Of a DNA stretch of 64,000 nucleotides, positions 1 through 8,226 are shown piece by piece. Under the pieces are notes generated by a model. It was not told where the DNA came from. It saw only the letters and a program-made list of their open reading frames with translations, and ran no database searches. Each line of letters begins with the position of its first letter. Position 1 is the first letter of the stretch. Source of the DNA: an uncultured Roseibium sp. (GTDB taxonomy: Bacteria > Pseudomonadota > Alphaproteobacteria > Rhizobiales > Stappiaceae); assembly GCF_947496995.1 (NCBI RefSeq), contig NZ_CANMFD010000003.1, forward strand, positions 372,001-436,000, given 5' to 3'. A program made the translations under genes and the position numbers.

Positions 1-292
1 CCCGCTTGCCCTGGACAAACTTTTCAAACGGCCCGATCTTTTCGTGAACGGCGCTTTCGTTGCGGGTCAGCGCCATCACTTCGCCGACCTTTTTCAGACC
101 CGGGAAGAGATCGTCGAACCGTGGCTCGATCCGCCGGGTTCCGTGCCCGACGAAACTTGCCACCAGTTCCGCTTCGCTCACGCCGAGAATTCTCGCCAGA
201 TCCCGCTCCCTCATCTTGGGGTTTTGAGCCCGCGCTTCGCGGATGGCGGCAGCTGTCGGTCTGTCTTCGTTGGAAATCTGTTCGGCGCTCAT
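1..292 (-). CDS. hmuS: Hemin-degrading factor / heme transport protein HmuS, N-terminal part
   Basis: Cytoplasmic heme-handling protein of the HmuS/HemS/ChuS family, which takes heme delivered by the Hmu importer and stores or degrades it. The visible N-terminus carries the family motif GEVMALTRNESAVHEKIG followed by PFEKF; the gene runs off the left edge, so only about 97 residues are seen. ATG at 292 is preferred; an in-frame ATG at 307 would add five residues. It is divergent from the heme receptor gene and shares its iron-regulated intergenic region. The family assignment is firm from the motif; which heme-processing activity applies cannot be told from this part. Confidence 0.88.
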   Translation of the reverse strand, partial: MSAEQISNEDRPTAAAIREARAQNPKMRERDLARILGVSEAELVASFVGHGTRRIEPRFDDLFPGLKKVGEVMALTRNESAVHEKIGPFEKFVQGKR

Positions 293-388
293 GCGTCTTG
301 CCTTCATTACTATGGTCTGCGTCACCGCTGCCGCCGCTTAGCCCTTGCCGCACCTGTGTACAGATAACCTGCTGGCAACGAACAGCTA

Positions 389-405
389 TTTGGAATTATT
401 CCAAA
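389..405. promoter_or_regulatory. Irr-binding ICE box (iron control element)
   Basis: TTTGGAATTATTCCAAA is a perfect 8-bp inverted repeat around a single T. It matches the iron control element bound by the heme-responsive regulator Irr in Rhizobiales and Rhodobacterales (TTTRGAA-N3-TTCYAAA type). It lies between divergent hmuS (about 97 bp upstream of its ATG) and hmuR (about 155 bp upstream), so it can serve both. Confidence 0.85.
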
Positions 406-478
406 GAAGGCAGAAACCGCGACGGCTGCGATCTAATACTTGACTCCTATAATCACGTTTCATATTGACTGCAATACC

Positions 479-493
479 TGAGTCACTGACTCA
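479..493. promoter_or_regulatory. Palindrome matching the TGA-N9-TCA IRO box of RirA
   Basis: TGAGTCACTGACTCA is a perfect 7-bp inverted repeat with a one-base centre. It fits the TGA-N9-TCA form reported for the RirA iron-responsive operator of rhizobia. It is 66 bp upstream of the hmuR ATG and downstream of the Irr box. The match is to a short degenerate consensus, so the protein that binds is inferred. Confidence 0.5.
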
Positions 494-559
494 TGTTTAT
501 AACGCTGTTTGAGAGGCAGCGATAAAGGACGCGAACAACGCGCATTTTGGAGTAATTTA

Positions 560-2656
560 ATGGGGCTCAAAATAACCAGGCACACCCAGCTGATGGGTGG
601 TGTTGCTCTCTGGGTTATGGTTTTCAACGGTGGCGTCGCCGCGCAGGACACAGCGCAGAGTGCGTCGGTAACTCCGCTTCAACGGATCGTGGTCGGCACG
701 GGTGTCGACAAGGTGGCGATCGATACGCCGCAAGCGGTGACCGTGCTGGATCAGGACGCAATCGACGCTCAGCAGGCGCGCACTATCGGGGAACTCTTCA
801 GCGAAATTCCCGGCATCACGCCGATCGGCAGCAACTCGGTGCTCGGCGAAAGCATCAACATTCGCGGCATCGGCGAAGCGCTTTCCGGTGACGAGACCCG
901 GATCATCATTCAGGTCGATGGCGTCAACAAGTTCTACGAACAGTACCGGATGGGCTCGTTCTTCTCCGACCCGGAGCTTTACAAGCAGGTTGAAGTCCTG
1001 CGCGGACCGGCCTCCTCCACACTGTACGGGTCAGGCGCCATGGGCGGCGTGGTCACCTTCACGACAAAGGATGCAAGCGACTTCCTCGACCCCGGCGACA
1101 TGTTCGGTGGACGCCTGAAGACCTCCTGGGATTCCAACGGCAACGGTTGGCTCGGCAGCGCGATCATTGCGGCGGAACCGGTCAAGAACCTCGAACTGCT
1201 CGGCAATCTCAACTACCGGCAGTCTCAGGACATCACGGACGGTCAGGGCAACAAGATCGACGACACCGACTTCACCTCGGTCAACGGCCTGATCAAGGCC
1301 CGCTATACGTTCGGAGCAAACGAGGATCAGGCGGTCTTCGCCAGCTACGAAAACTGGTCGAGCGACGAAGACAACCAGAACTATGATCAGATCACCTGGG
1401 GTCCGGACTTCGGTACCGTCGACCGCACGGTGACCGATCAGACCGCCATCATCGGCTACGAAAATTCGTTTTACGACAATGACCTTCTGGACATGAAAGC
1501 CCAGGTCAGCTGGTCGGACACCCGCGTGGAACAGAAGAACCAGGACGAGATCTGCCGCCCAGGTTTCCCCCCCATCTGTTACTACCCGTTCGGTGACAAC
1601 TCCGAATATTCCTACCAGACCTGGCAGGGCAAGGCCGACAACGTGGCGACCTTCCAGCTTGGTGACACATGGGCAGCCTATCTGACGACGGGTATCGACG
1701 CCCAGTACCAGGAACGGCGCAACCCGCGTGATTTCGGCACCTACGTGCAAAGCGGCTCCAATACCCATCCGGAAGGCGAAACCACCAATGTCGGCGGTTA
1801 CGCCCAGGCCGAACTGGTCTGGAACGACCGTGTCACCCTCATTCCGGGCATGCGTATCGATTACTCCAGTGTTTCGGTCGACAGCTATGTCAACAGCAGT
1901 GGCAACACCATCGACCTGAACGAGGACAAGAGCGAGATCGGCTATTCTCCGAAACTCGCAGCGATGATCAAGATGTCCGACTGGTTTGGCGTCTTCGGAT
2001 CGGTCGCCCACACGGAGCGCCTGCCCTCCCTGGACGAGGTCTTCAGCAACTACACGGTCAATGACGTCAAGAAGGAACTGTCGAACAACTTCGAGGCCGG
2101 CGTCACATTGTCCTTCGACGACCTAGCTCTGGAAGGCGACGCTTTCCGTTTGAAGGCAACCGCATTCCGCAACAATGTCACCAACTACTATGCGAGCTAC
2201 TGGGACGGCACCACTGTCGTGACCGAAGTCATCCCCGAGGCGCGTTATCAGGGTCTGGAACTTGAGGCGTCCTATTGGACGAACAGCGTTTACGGAACCG
2301 TCGGCGCGTCTCTGATCCGGGGCGAGAATGTCACCACCGGCGACCATCTCAAAGCCGTACCCGCAGACAGCGCCTTCCTGAAGATCGGCTATGTCTACCG
2401 GCCCTGGAACCTGGATTTCGGCTGGAAGGGTGACTTCTTCGCGTCCCAGGATCTGGTCGGCGACAACGAGGAAAAAACCGCCGGTTATGCCTTGCATAAC
2501 CTTTACGCGGCCTGGAAGCCGACAGAAGGCTACCTCGCCGACAGCGAGTTCCGCTTCAATGTCGACAACGTGTTCGACAAGTCTTTCCGGAACCACCTCA
2601 GCGACGACGAAGGCGCTGGCCGCAGCTTCAAGCTGAGCTTCGCCAAGAAGTTCTGA
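560..2656 (+). CDS. hmuR: TonB-dependent heme receptor
   Basis: Outer-membrane TonB-dependent receptor importing heme or hemoproteins. The 698-residue product starts with a signal peptide ending near VAAQD, then a TonB-box-like RIVVGTG, a plug domain (about residues 45-170, with INIRGIG and EVLRGPASSTLYGSGAMGG) and a beta barrel ending in phenylalanine (SFAKKF), the usual C-terminal signal for outer-membrane insertion. The barrel has HTERLPSLDEVF and ELSNNFEAG where heme receptors carry the FRAP and NPxL boxes, so these boxes are divergent. ATG at 560 is chosen over an upstream ATG at 509 because GGAG at 549-552 precedes it. Adjacent hmuS and the Irr box support heme as substrate. Confidence 0.9.
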   Translation: MGLKITRHTQLMGGVALWVMVFNGGVAAQDTAQSASVTPLQRIVVGTGVDKVAIDTPQAVTVLDQDAIDAQQARTIGELFSEIPGITPIGSNSVLGESINIRGIGEALSGDETRIIIQVDGVNKFYEQYRMGSFFSDPELYKQVEVLRGPASSTLYGSGAMGGVVTFTTKDASDFLDPGDMFGGRLKTSWDSNGNGWLGSAIIAAEPVKNLELLGNLNYRQSQDITDGQGNKIDDTDFTSVNGLIKARYTFGANEDQAVFASYENWSSDEDNQNYDQITWGPDFGTVDRTVTDQTAIIGYENSFYDNDLLDMKAQVSWSDTRVEQKNQDEICRPGFPPICYYPFGDNSEYSYQTWQGKADNVATFQLGDTWAAYLTTGIDAQYQERRNPRDFGTYVQSGSNTHPEGETTNVGGYAQAELVWNDRVTLIPGMRIDYSSVSVDSYVNSSGNTIDLNEDKSEIGYSPKLAAMIKMSDWFGVFGSVAHTERLPSLDEVFSNYTVNDVKKELSNNFEAGVTLSFDDLALEGDAFRLKATAFRNNVTNYYASYWDGTTVVTEVIPEARYQGLELEASYWTNSVYGTVGASLIRGENVTTGDHLKAVPADSAFLKIGYVYRPWNLDFGWKGDFFASQDLVGDNEEKTAGYALHNLYAAWKPTEGYLADSEFRFNVDNVFDKSFRNHLSDDEGAGRSFKLSFAKKF

Positions 2657-2664
2657 CCGCCACC

Positions 2665-2690
2665 CCGCCGCCCGTCCCCGCGGGCGGCGG
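2665..2690. other. GC-rich hairpin between hmuR and the downstream operon
   Basis: A 10-bp perfect stem (CCGCCGCCCG paired with CGGGCGGCGG) closes a six-base loop nine bases after the hmuR stop. No T-run follows, so it is more likely an mRNA-stabilising or attenuating hairpin than a terminator. It would let the receptor be expressed more than the exbB-tonB genes. Confidence 0.6.
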
Positions 2691-2711
2691 GCTCACTGGA
2701 GTTTTGCAACG

Positions 2712-3152
2712 ATGGCAGTGCGTATATCGAAACCGGTCCTCAAGGCTCTGTTCGCGGCGACCCTCGGGTTGACCGCAACATCGCCCGTTCAGGCACAGAC
2801 CGAAGCGCCGGCAATTTCCCTTGAACTCAACAAGGCGGAAGACACCGGCGAAAACTGCCGTCTGTCCTTCGTCATGAGCAACGGCACGGGCGAACGTATC
2901 GAGGCGGCCGCCTATGAGCTAGTTCTCTTCTCGCCCGAAGGCGTCATCAGCCAGATGTCCGTGTTCGATTTCGGCGCCCTGCCTCAGGGCAAAACAGTTG
3001 TACGACAATTCGAGCTGCCCGGTCTGGGCTGCGCACAAGCGGGAAACCTGCTGATCAACGGCCCGGCCGGTTGCCCGTCGGATCAGCCTCCGGCGCATTG
3101 TACAGCGCCCCTGAAGCTCTCCAGCCGTACCGGCCTCACCCTCAGCCAATAG
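2712..3152 (+). CDS. Small secreted protein of the heme-TonB operon, function unknown
   Basis: A 146-residue protein with a signal peptide (charged N-terminus, hydrophobic LFAATLGLTA, likely cleavage near VQAQ). The mature part has four cysteines, one in GENCRL and three in GLGC, AGCP and AHCT, suggesting disulfides in the periplasm. I do not recognise a named domain. It is placed between the receptor and exbB, separated from exbB by nine bases, so it is co-transcribed with the energising complex. It may assist receptor or TonB function, but this is inferred from position only. Confidence 0.7.
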   Translation: MAVRISKPVLKALFAATLGLTATSPVQAQTEAPAISLELNKAEDTGENCRLSFVMSNGTGERIEAAAYELVLFSPEGVISQMSVFDFGALPQGKTVVRQFELPGLGCAQAGNLLINGPAGCPSDQPPAHCTAPLKLSSRTGLTLSQ

Positions 3153-3161
3153 GAACGTATC

Positions 3162-3845
3162 ATGGTGTCTGAAGTCATGGAGCACGTCGCCTCGCTCCTT
3201 CAACTCGGCGGCCCGGTGGTAACGGTCATCGCGGGCCTGTCCGTGGTGGCGACCGCGCTGATACTGGTCAAGGTCTTCGAATTCCTGTCCTGCGGCGTCG
3301 GCGACAGCAGCAGAGCGGAAAAAACCATCCGCCAGTGGCAGGCCGGGCAGTTGGCCAGAGCGAAAGCCACCCAGGCTCAGCCGAAAAGCGCTGCCGGAAA
3401 AGCGGTCGCGACCGCACTTGTCCTTCTCGATATGCGCAAGGAAAAGGCAGAAATCGAGGAGCGTATCGGCGTCCAGGCGGCAGGTGACCTGCATCATTTC
3501 TCGAAAGGCGTCCGTGCCCTCGAAGCCATCGCACAGATCGCGCCTCTCATCGGCCTGTTCGGCACGGTCCTCGGCATGATCGAAGCCTTTCAGGCCCTGC
3601 AATCGTCCGGAAGCAACGTCGATCCGTCCGCTCTTGCCGGCGGTATCTGGGTCGCGCTGATGACGACCGCTGCCGGACTTGGCGTCGCGATGCCCGTATC
3701 GCTGGCCGTCACGTGGCTTGAAGGACGGCTTGAGTCCGAGCGCGTGTGTGTCGAGACGCTGACCTCTTCCCTGCTGCTTCAGAAACTGCCGGAACCACAG
3801 GAAGCGTCATCATTCGGGAGCCAGAACCTCTCCTATGCGCGTTGA
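3162..3845 (+). CDS. exbB: ExbB proton-channel subunit of the TonB complex
   Basis: Inner-membrane protein of the MotA/TolQ/ExbB family (227 residues) that forms the pentameric channel energising TonB. Three hydrophobic segments are seen: about residues 16-40, a second with IAQIAPLIGLFGTVLGMIEAF, and a third with GIWVALMTTAAGLGVAMPVSLA; these two carry the conserved TolQ/ExbB signatures. It overlaps exbD by 11 bases, showing translational coupling. Placement between a heme receptor and tonB makes it a dedicated system rather than the Tol system. Confidence 0.9.
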   Translation: MVSEVMEHVASLLQLGGPVVTVIAGLSVVATALILVKVFEFLSCGVGDSSRAEKTIRQWQAGQLARAKATQAQPKSAAGKAVATALVLLDMRKEKAEIEERIGVQAAGDLHHFSKGVRALEAIAQIAPLIGLFGTVLGMIEAFQALQSSGSNVDPSALAGGIWVALMTTAAGLGVAMPVSLAVTWLEGRLESERVCVETLTSSLLLQKLPEPQEASSFGSQNLSYAR

Positions 3846-4221
3846 CAGGCCGGTCAGAAAACAGAAGCCTATATCCCTGACGCCGCTTGTCGACGTCATC
3901 TTCCTCCTTTTGCTGTTCTTCATGCTGTCTTCCACCTTCACCACCTTCGGCCAGGTGGAGATCGGCGCCCCCGCCGGTGCAGGCGGCAGTGGTGCCGCGC
4001 CAAAGGCATTGCTGGTCCTGCAGGACGACAGGCTGCTCCTGAACGGCAGCGAAATCGGATCCGAAAATCTCGAAGATGAAGCGCGCATGCTGGTTGAGCG
4101 CGATATCGACAGCCTCCTTGTGCTGGTGCGCGGCAACACAACCACCCAGGAACTGGTGACGGTCGTCAGCCGGCTGAAGGCCATTCCGGAGCTTGGCGTT
4201 ACGGTTGCCGGCAACGAATGA
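3835..4221 (+). CDS. exbD: ExbD, first paralogue (with the transmembrane Asp)
   Basis: A 128-residue single-span protein with a short cytoplasmic N-terminus, one transmembrane helix and a periplasmic domain. The helix begins LTPLVDVIFLLLLFFMLSS and contains Asp20, the protonatable residue equivalent to Asp25 of E. coli ExbD. A Gly/Ala-rich linker (GAPAGAGGSGAAP) follows the helix. It overlaps exbB upstream and the second exbD downstream (ATGA), so all are made together. Confidence 0.9.
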   Translation: MRVDRPVRKQKPISLTPLVDVIFLLLLFFMLSSTFTTFGQVEIGAPAGAGGSGAAPKALLVLQDDRLLLNGSEIGSENLEDEARMLVERDIDSLLVLVRGNTTTQELVTVVSRLKAIPELGVTVAGNE

Positions 4222-4619
4222 TCAAGGTTCCGCGCAAACAGGCGAAACGGCCGCTGGAGACGACGATCTCGCTGATCAATATCGTCTTCCTGATGCTGAT
4301 TTTCTTTCTCGTCGCAGGACGGCTGGCGCCGCCGCAGGATCCGGAAGTCACTCTTTCACAAGCCGAGAAGGCAGACCCCTTGCCGCCGCCCGACGCCCTC
4401 TACGCGCGGGTCGACGGCACGCTGCATTACCGCGAGCAGCCGATGAGCGCGGAAGAGTACATGTCCCGGCACGTGGCCGCAGAAGAAGCTTCCGATCCGG
4501 TTGTCAGGCTCGCCGCCGACGAAAGCCTGAAGGCCGAAGACCTTCTGCGCCATGTCGGCGCTCTTTACCGGGCAGGCGCGGCACGCGTCGTCGTCGTCAC
4601 CAGGACGCAATCGGAATGA
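4218..4619 (+). CDS. ExbD-like second paralogue lacking the transmembrane Asp
   Basis: A 133-residue ExbD/TolR-family protein with the same layout as its upstream neighbour. The segment TTISLINIVFLMLIFFLVAG has Asn21 where the first ExbD has Asp20. The charged residue needed for proton use is therefore absent, while the rest of the helix is well kept. The start overlaps the previous stop as ATGA and its own stop overlaps tonB as ATGA. It probably pairs with the first ExbD to form a heterodimer in the ExbB pore; that is inference. Confidence 0.85.
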   Translation: MIKVPRKQAKRPLETTISLINIVFLMLIFFLVAGRLAPPQDPEVTLSQAEKADPLPPPDALYARVDGTLHYREQPMSAEEYMSRHVAAEEASDPVVRLAADESLKAEDLLRHVGALYRAGAARVVVVTRTQSE

Positions 4620-5743
4620 AGACCTTCCGCAAACCCCTGCTCATCGCCCTTGCCGTATCGCTCGCCATTCATCTGATCGCCGTGGCAATGACGCTGCAAA
4701 GCCGGCCGGACCTTGAAATCGAAGGCGCCGGCGAAGCACTTGACGCCATGCTCGGCCAGTCACCGTTCCACACGCTTGTCGCCGGCACGACTGCCCAGTC
4801 GGAAAGACAGGAGCCTGTGGAGGACCACGAGGTTCAAACGCCTGTCGAACCGGAAAAGGTAACTGCGAAGCCGGTGGAGACCGCCAAGGCTGCCAGGGTC
4901 GAACCGCTCGATCCCGTGCAGCAGGCCGAGCCGGTGAAGACAACGACGGTTCAAACGGTAACGGAAGTCCAGCCTGTTGAGACGGCGGCATCCGCAAGTC
5001 TGCCGGTTTCGCCAACCTCCACTCTTGCCATACCGGTCACGCCGGAGCTGCAGCCGGAAAGCCCGCTGGCCGTCCAGCAAGTCGAAAAAGCCGAAATTGC
5101 TGAAGTCGAAAGCGTCAGGAACCAACAATCACCCGTTCAACCGGCAAAGCCCGTCACAGCAGAAACAGTTCCTGTGAAGGCTGTAACTCCCGAGGCTCCC
5201 TCGCCGACGAAAGCGACCGAAGTCGAGAATGAGGAAGTCCTGAAAGCCGAAACCGATGCGCCTGCGCCCCGGTCGAAACCCGAGCCTCCAAAGAAGGTTG
5301 CCAAGGCTGAACCGGCCAAGACCAGGCCATCCGCCACAAAAAAGCCGGACAAGCCTCTGCCTCGGGCGGATCAGGCGACCAAAAGCGGCGCGGGCGGACA
5401 ATCGAACCAAACCACCCAGAAAGGCGGATCGCAGCGCAAGGGGAAGTCGAAAACCGCAGGCAATTCCGATGTCACCAATTACCCCGCCAAGGTCCACCGC
5501 AAGATTCTGAGATCCCTGCGCGCGCCAAAGGGTGGCAGGCGCGCCAGGAGCGAGGCGCAGGTCCGTTTCACGGTCAAAAAGAACGGCTCGGTCGGCTCCA
5601 TCAGCCTGGCCCGTTCCTCCGGTTCCAAACCCTTCGATCAGGCGGTCTTGAAGGCTGTCAGCCGGGCGGCTCCCTTTCCGCCGATCCCCGATGGCGCCGG
5701 ACGCAGCAGCTGGACGTTTACCCTGCCAGTGGCGATGAAGTGA
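4616..5743 (+). CDS. tonB: TonB energy-transducing protein
   Basis: A 375-residue TonB. The N-terminal helix (ALAVSLAIHLIAVAMTL) has the Ser-x3-His pattern important for contact with ExbD. Residues about 60-280 are a long Pro/Glu/Lys/Val-rich spacer able to cross the periplasm. The C-terminal domain (about 288-375) starts NYPAKVHRKIL and has SSGSKPFDQAVLKAVSRAAP and FPPIP, the TonB_C fold that grips receptor TonB boxes. ATG at 4616 overlaps the preceding stop (ATGA); an upstream in-frame start inside exbD2 is rejected because it would lack the membrane anchor. It ends 15 bases from a convergent gene. Confidence 0.9.
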   Translation: MKTFRKPLLIALAVSLAIHLIAVAMTLQSRPDLEIEGAGEALDAMLGQSPFHTLVAGTTAQSERQEPVEDHEVQTPVEPEKVTAKPVETAKAARVEPLDPVQQAEPVKTTTVQTVTEVQPVETAASASLPVSPTSTLAIPVTPELQPESPLAVQQVEKAEIAEVESVRNQQSPVQPAKPVTAETVPVKAVTPEAPSPTKATEVENEEVLKAETDAPAPRSKPEPPKKVAKAEPAKTRPSATKKPDKPLPRADQATKSGAGGQSNQTTQKGGSQRKGKSKTAGNSDVTNYPAKVHRKILRSLRAPKGGRRARSEAQVRFTVKKNGSVGSISLARSSGSKPFDQAVLKAVSRAAPFPPIPDGAGRSSWTFTLPVAMK

Positions 5744-5758
5744 CGTAGGTACAGACCC

Positions 5759-6832
5759 TCAAGGCCCCGGAAACGTCGCCCGCCAGCGGCGCAGGAAAGT
5801 CTCGCGGGTCAGGCCGTCGAGGGCAACCATGAGGGCCGGTGACAGGCCTATCGGGCGCAGCGCCGTTGAGCTGAGGCTCTCCCCCTCATTGCCGTCTTCC
5901 GCTTCCAGCAGCGGGCTGATCAGCAGCGCTGTCCTGAGCGCAAGGGTGCCTTCCGGCGACAGCAGGAAATCCAGAAACGCTTCCGCCAGCGGCTTTTGCC
6001 GGGCCTCTTTCGGGATCATCAAGGCGCGCGAGAGAACCAGGGTATAATCGGACGGCAGCACGATGCCGATCCGCTCGTCCTGCTGCTGATAGCCCTGCGC
6101 GTAGGAGCCGAGCACATTGTAGGCGATCAGATATTGCCCCTCGGCAACGCCCCGGATGATATCCGCCGAACAGCAGGTGGAAATCGCCCGCGTCCGCCCG
6201 AAAGATTCCTGCAGCGCGCCAAAGGTGGACGCCTCCTGGGCGTCGGCAAAGGCGAAGAGATAGCCGAGACCGGATTCCTCGATGTCATAGGTCGCGACCC
6301 GCCCCGCGTATCGGGTGTCCGAAGGCCGCAGCAGATCCAGAAGATCGAAGCGCGTCTGCGGAATGTCGCCCTGGGGAACGAGATCGCGGTTATAGACCAT
6401 GACCGCAGGTTCCCGGGTAATGCCCCACAGCTCGTTCCGCCACCTGAGCGCGCCCGGCAACTCTTCCGTCAGCCGCGAACGGTAACTGCTCGCACAAGCT
6501 TCGTTGACGAGCTGCACCATCTGGTGAACAGCCGAGCTGATGACGATATCCGCGCCCGGCTGATTGCTGTGGCAGTCGCGCCGCGACAGCCGGTAGAGTT
6601 CATTGGAGCCCCATTGCTCGTAACGCAACCGGACGGTCGGACGCGTTTGCAGAAACGTTTCCACCACCGGTTCGAAGATTGCGATGTCGGTCGTGGATCT
6701 CAGCACAAGGACTTGCCCGGCGTCCTCGGGCCCGAAGTCGGCCACCATTTCCTGTGCGGCGGCCGGACCACAATTCAGCAGCACGAGAATTCCGGCCAGA
6801 AGAATTCGCAAGGACGGGGTCATCGTCATCAT
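5759..6832 (-). CDS. Periplasmic solute-binding protein co-encoded with TctDE
   Basis: A 357-residue extracellular solute-binding protein of the iron/phosphoglycerate-type ABC fold, with a signal peptide ending near AAAQ. Visible family features include LVLRSTTDIAIFEPV, GADIVISSAVHQM and an LSPEGTLALR C-terminal segment. It overlaps the sensor kinase stop (ATGA) and no permease or ATPase is nearby, so a role as a periplasmic co-sensor for the kinase, as with PgtC-type proteins, is more likely than transport. The ligand is unknown; the neighbouring Tct transporter suggests a carboxylate. Confidence 0.75.
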   Translation of the reverse strand: MMTMTPSLRILLAGILVLLNCGPAAAQEMVADFGPEDAGQVLVLRSTTDIAIFEPVVETFLQTRPTVRLRYEQWGSNELYRLSRRDCHSNQPGADIVISSAVHQMVQLVNEACASSYRSRLTEELPGALRWRNELWGITREPAVMVYNRDLVPQGDIPQTRFDLLDLLRPSDTRYAGRVATYDIEESGLGYLFAFADAQEASTFGALQESFGRTRAISTCCSADIIRGVAEGQYLIAYNVLGSYAQGYQQQDERIGIVLPSDYTLVLSRALMIPKEARQKPLAEAFLDFLLSPEGTLALRTALLISPLLEAEDGNEGESLSSTALRPIGLSPALMVALDGLTRETFLRRWRATFPGP

Positions 6833-8226
6833 GCAGTCCTCGCCGGCGCGACTTCAAACAGCAAGGCGGCGCGGAACTGCTCCCGGTCCGTCGGTTCCAG
6901 AACGAGTTCGCCGTCGAAAGATACAGCGACCGAATGGGCGATCGCCAGCCCGAGCCCGGAACTCGCCTGCCGGGCAAGCCCACCCCTGTTGAACCTGGAA
7001 CCGAGTTCGTCCAGCGTCTGCCGGTCCGGCCCCTCCCCCGCGTCTTCCACCCAGATCACGGCCTTGCCATCATTCAGTGACGCCCCGATCCGGACCGGAG
7101 CCCGGCCGTGTTTGAGAGCGTTGCTCAAAAGGTTCTTCAGCGCCTCCTTCAGCGACGGCGCGTCCGCCAGCACCTCCACGGGGTTCTCCCCGATATCGAG
7201 AACCACATCCATCTCAGGATTGAGCACCGCATGGTCGCCTTCCTCGAAGACGTCCAGCGCAATGTCGCGCAGGTCCACCCGCTCCCTGCGCGCACTGTCG
7301 CCGCGATGAATGACCAGCGCCTGGCTCAGCATCTGGTCGAGTAGCCGACCAAGCCCGGCCGAGCGGGTCTGTATCCGTTCGACGATCTTCTCCTTGCGGG
7401 AAAGATCGACCTCATCGGAAAAAAGATCCGCCTGCGCCCGCAGCGCCGCGACAGGTGTCCTGAGCTGGTGCGCCGTGTCGGAGATCAGATGACGCATCGA
7501 GTTCATCTGCCGGTCGAGCCGCGCCATGAAACCGTTCAGCGCGTTGATCATGACGGCGGTTTCCCGGGGAACAGCGGTATCCATGGGGGTGAGGTCATGG
7601 GGATCGCGCGCCGACAGGCTGCCGGCGATCCTTTCCAATGGTGTCAGCACGGAGCGTACGACCACCACCGCGAGCAGGATCATCGCCAGGCCGGAGACGG
7701 CCAGCACGTAGAGCGCCTTGCGCGTGATGTCATAGGCCATCGAATTGCGCGCCAGCATCGTCTGTCCGACGATGACCCTGATCGTGCCGTTGAGCGTGCG
7801 CTCGGCAAAGCGGCGGGAGACGATGGCATAGCGCCCCGGTTCGCCGAAAAATGCCCCGTCGAAATAGCCGTCCCGCAGATCGCGGCGGTTTTCCGGCAGC
7901 GCGATCTCCTCATAGCCGGTGAGCGTCGTGCCGTCGGGTCCGATTATGCGGTAGCCGATCCGATCGTCGGGCGCGAATGCCAGAAGCTCGAACGCCGAGA
8001 CGGGAAGCTCGATCACCGGTTTTCCATCCTGAACGGTTATTGCCGAGGCGATATCGCTGGCAGCACCGAGCAGCAACCGGTCAAAGGCGCTGCGGGCCGC
8101 TTCACGTCCATAGGCAAAGGCCGCGATGGAAACGATGACGCCGCCGATGACCAGCAGCACCGCCACACCGAGGGCAACGCGTGCGGTAAGCGACGTCATT
8201 TCCAGTCTGCGCATCAGCTCAGGCAT
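6829..8226 (-). CDS. tctE: Sensor histidine kinase, TctE type
   Basis: A 465-residue inner-membrane histidine kinase. Two transmembrane helices (about residues 14-35 and 171-190) enclose a periplasmic domain of the two-component sensor N-terminal type, followed by a HAMP region. The H-box SDTAHQLRTPVAAL places the phosphorylated histidine at about residue 253. The ATPase part has NLLSNALKHG (N box), WVEDAGEGP and SGLGLAIAHSVA (G boxes). ATG at 8226 overlaps the regulator stop by eight bases; ATGs at 8214 and 8199 are alternatives. It probably senses a carboxylate, directly or through the binding protein encoded next, and phosphorylates TctD. Confidence 0.88.
   Translation of the reverse strand: MPELMRRLEMTSLTARVALGVAVLLVIGGVIVSIAAFAYGREAARSAFDRLLLGAASDIASAITVQDGKPVIELPVSAFELLAFAPDDRIGYRIIGPDGTTLTGYEEIALPENRRDLRDGYFDGAFFGEPGRYAIVSRRFAERTLNGTIRVIVGQTMLARNSMAYDITRKALYVLAVSGLAMILLAVVVVRSVLTPLERIAGSLSARDPHDLTPMDTAVPRETAVMINALNGFMARLDRQMNSMRHLISDTAHQLRTPVAALRAQADLFSDEVDLSRKEKIVERIQTRSAGLGRLLDQMLSQALVIHRGDSARRERVDLRDIALDVFEEGDHAVLNPEMDVVLDIGENPVEVLADAPSLKEALKNLLSNALKHGRAPVRIGASLNDGKAVIWVEDAGEGPDRQTLDELGSRFNRGGLARQASSGLGLAIAHSVAVSFDGELVLEPTDREQFRAALLFEVAPARTA

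Noticed and set aside
440..466. Sigma-70 promoter for hmuR from TTGACT at 440 and CATATT at 461
   Set aside because: Spacing is only 15 bases and the -10 matches four of six positions; TATAAT at 448 lacks a -35 at the right distance. Not strong enough to list.
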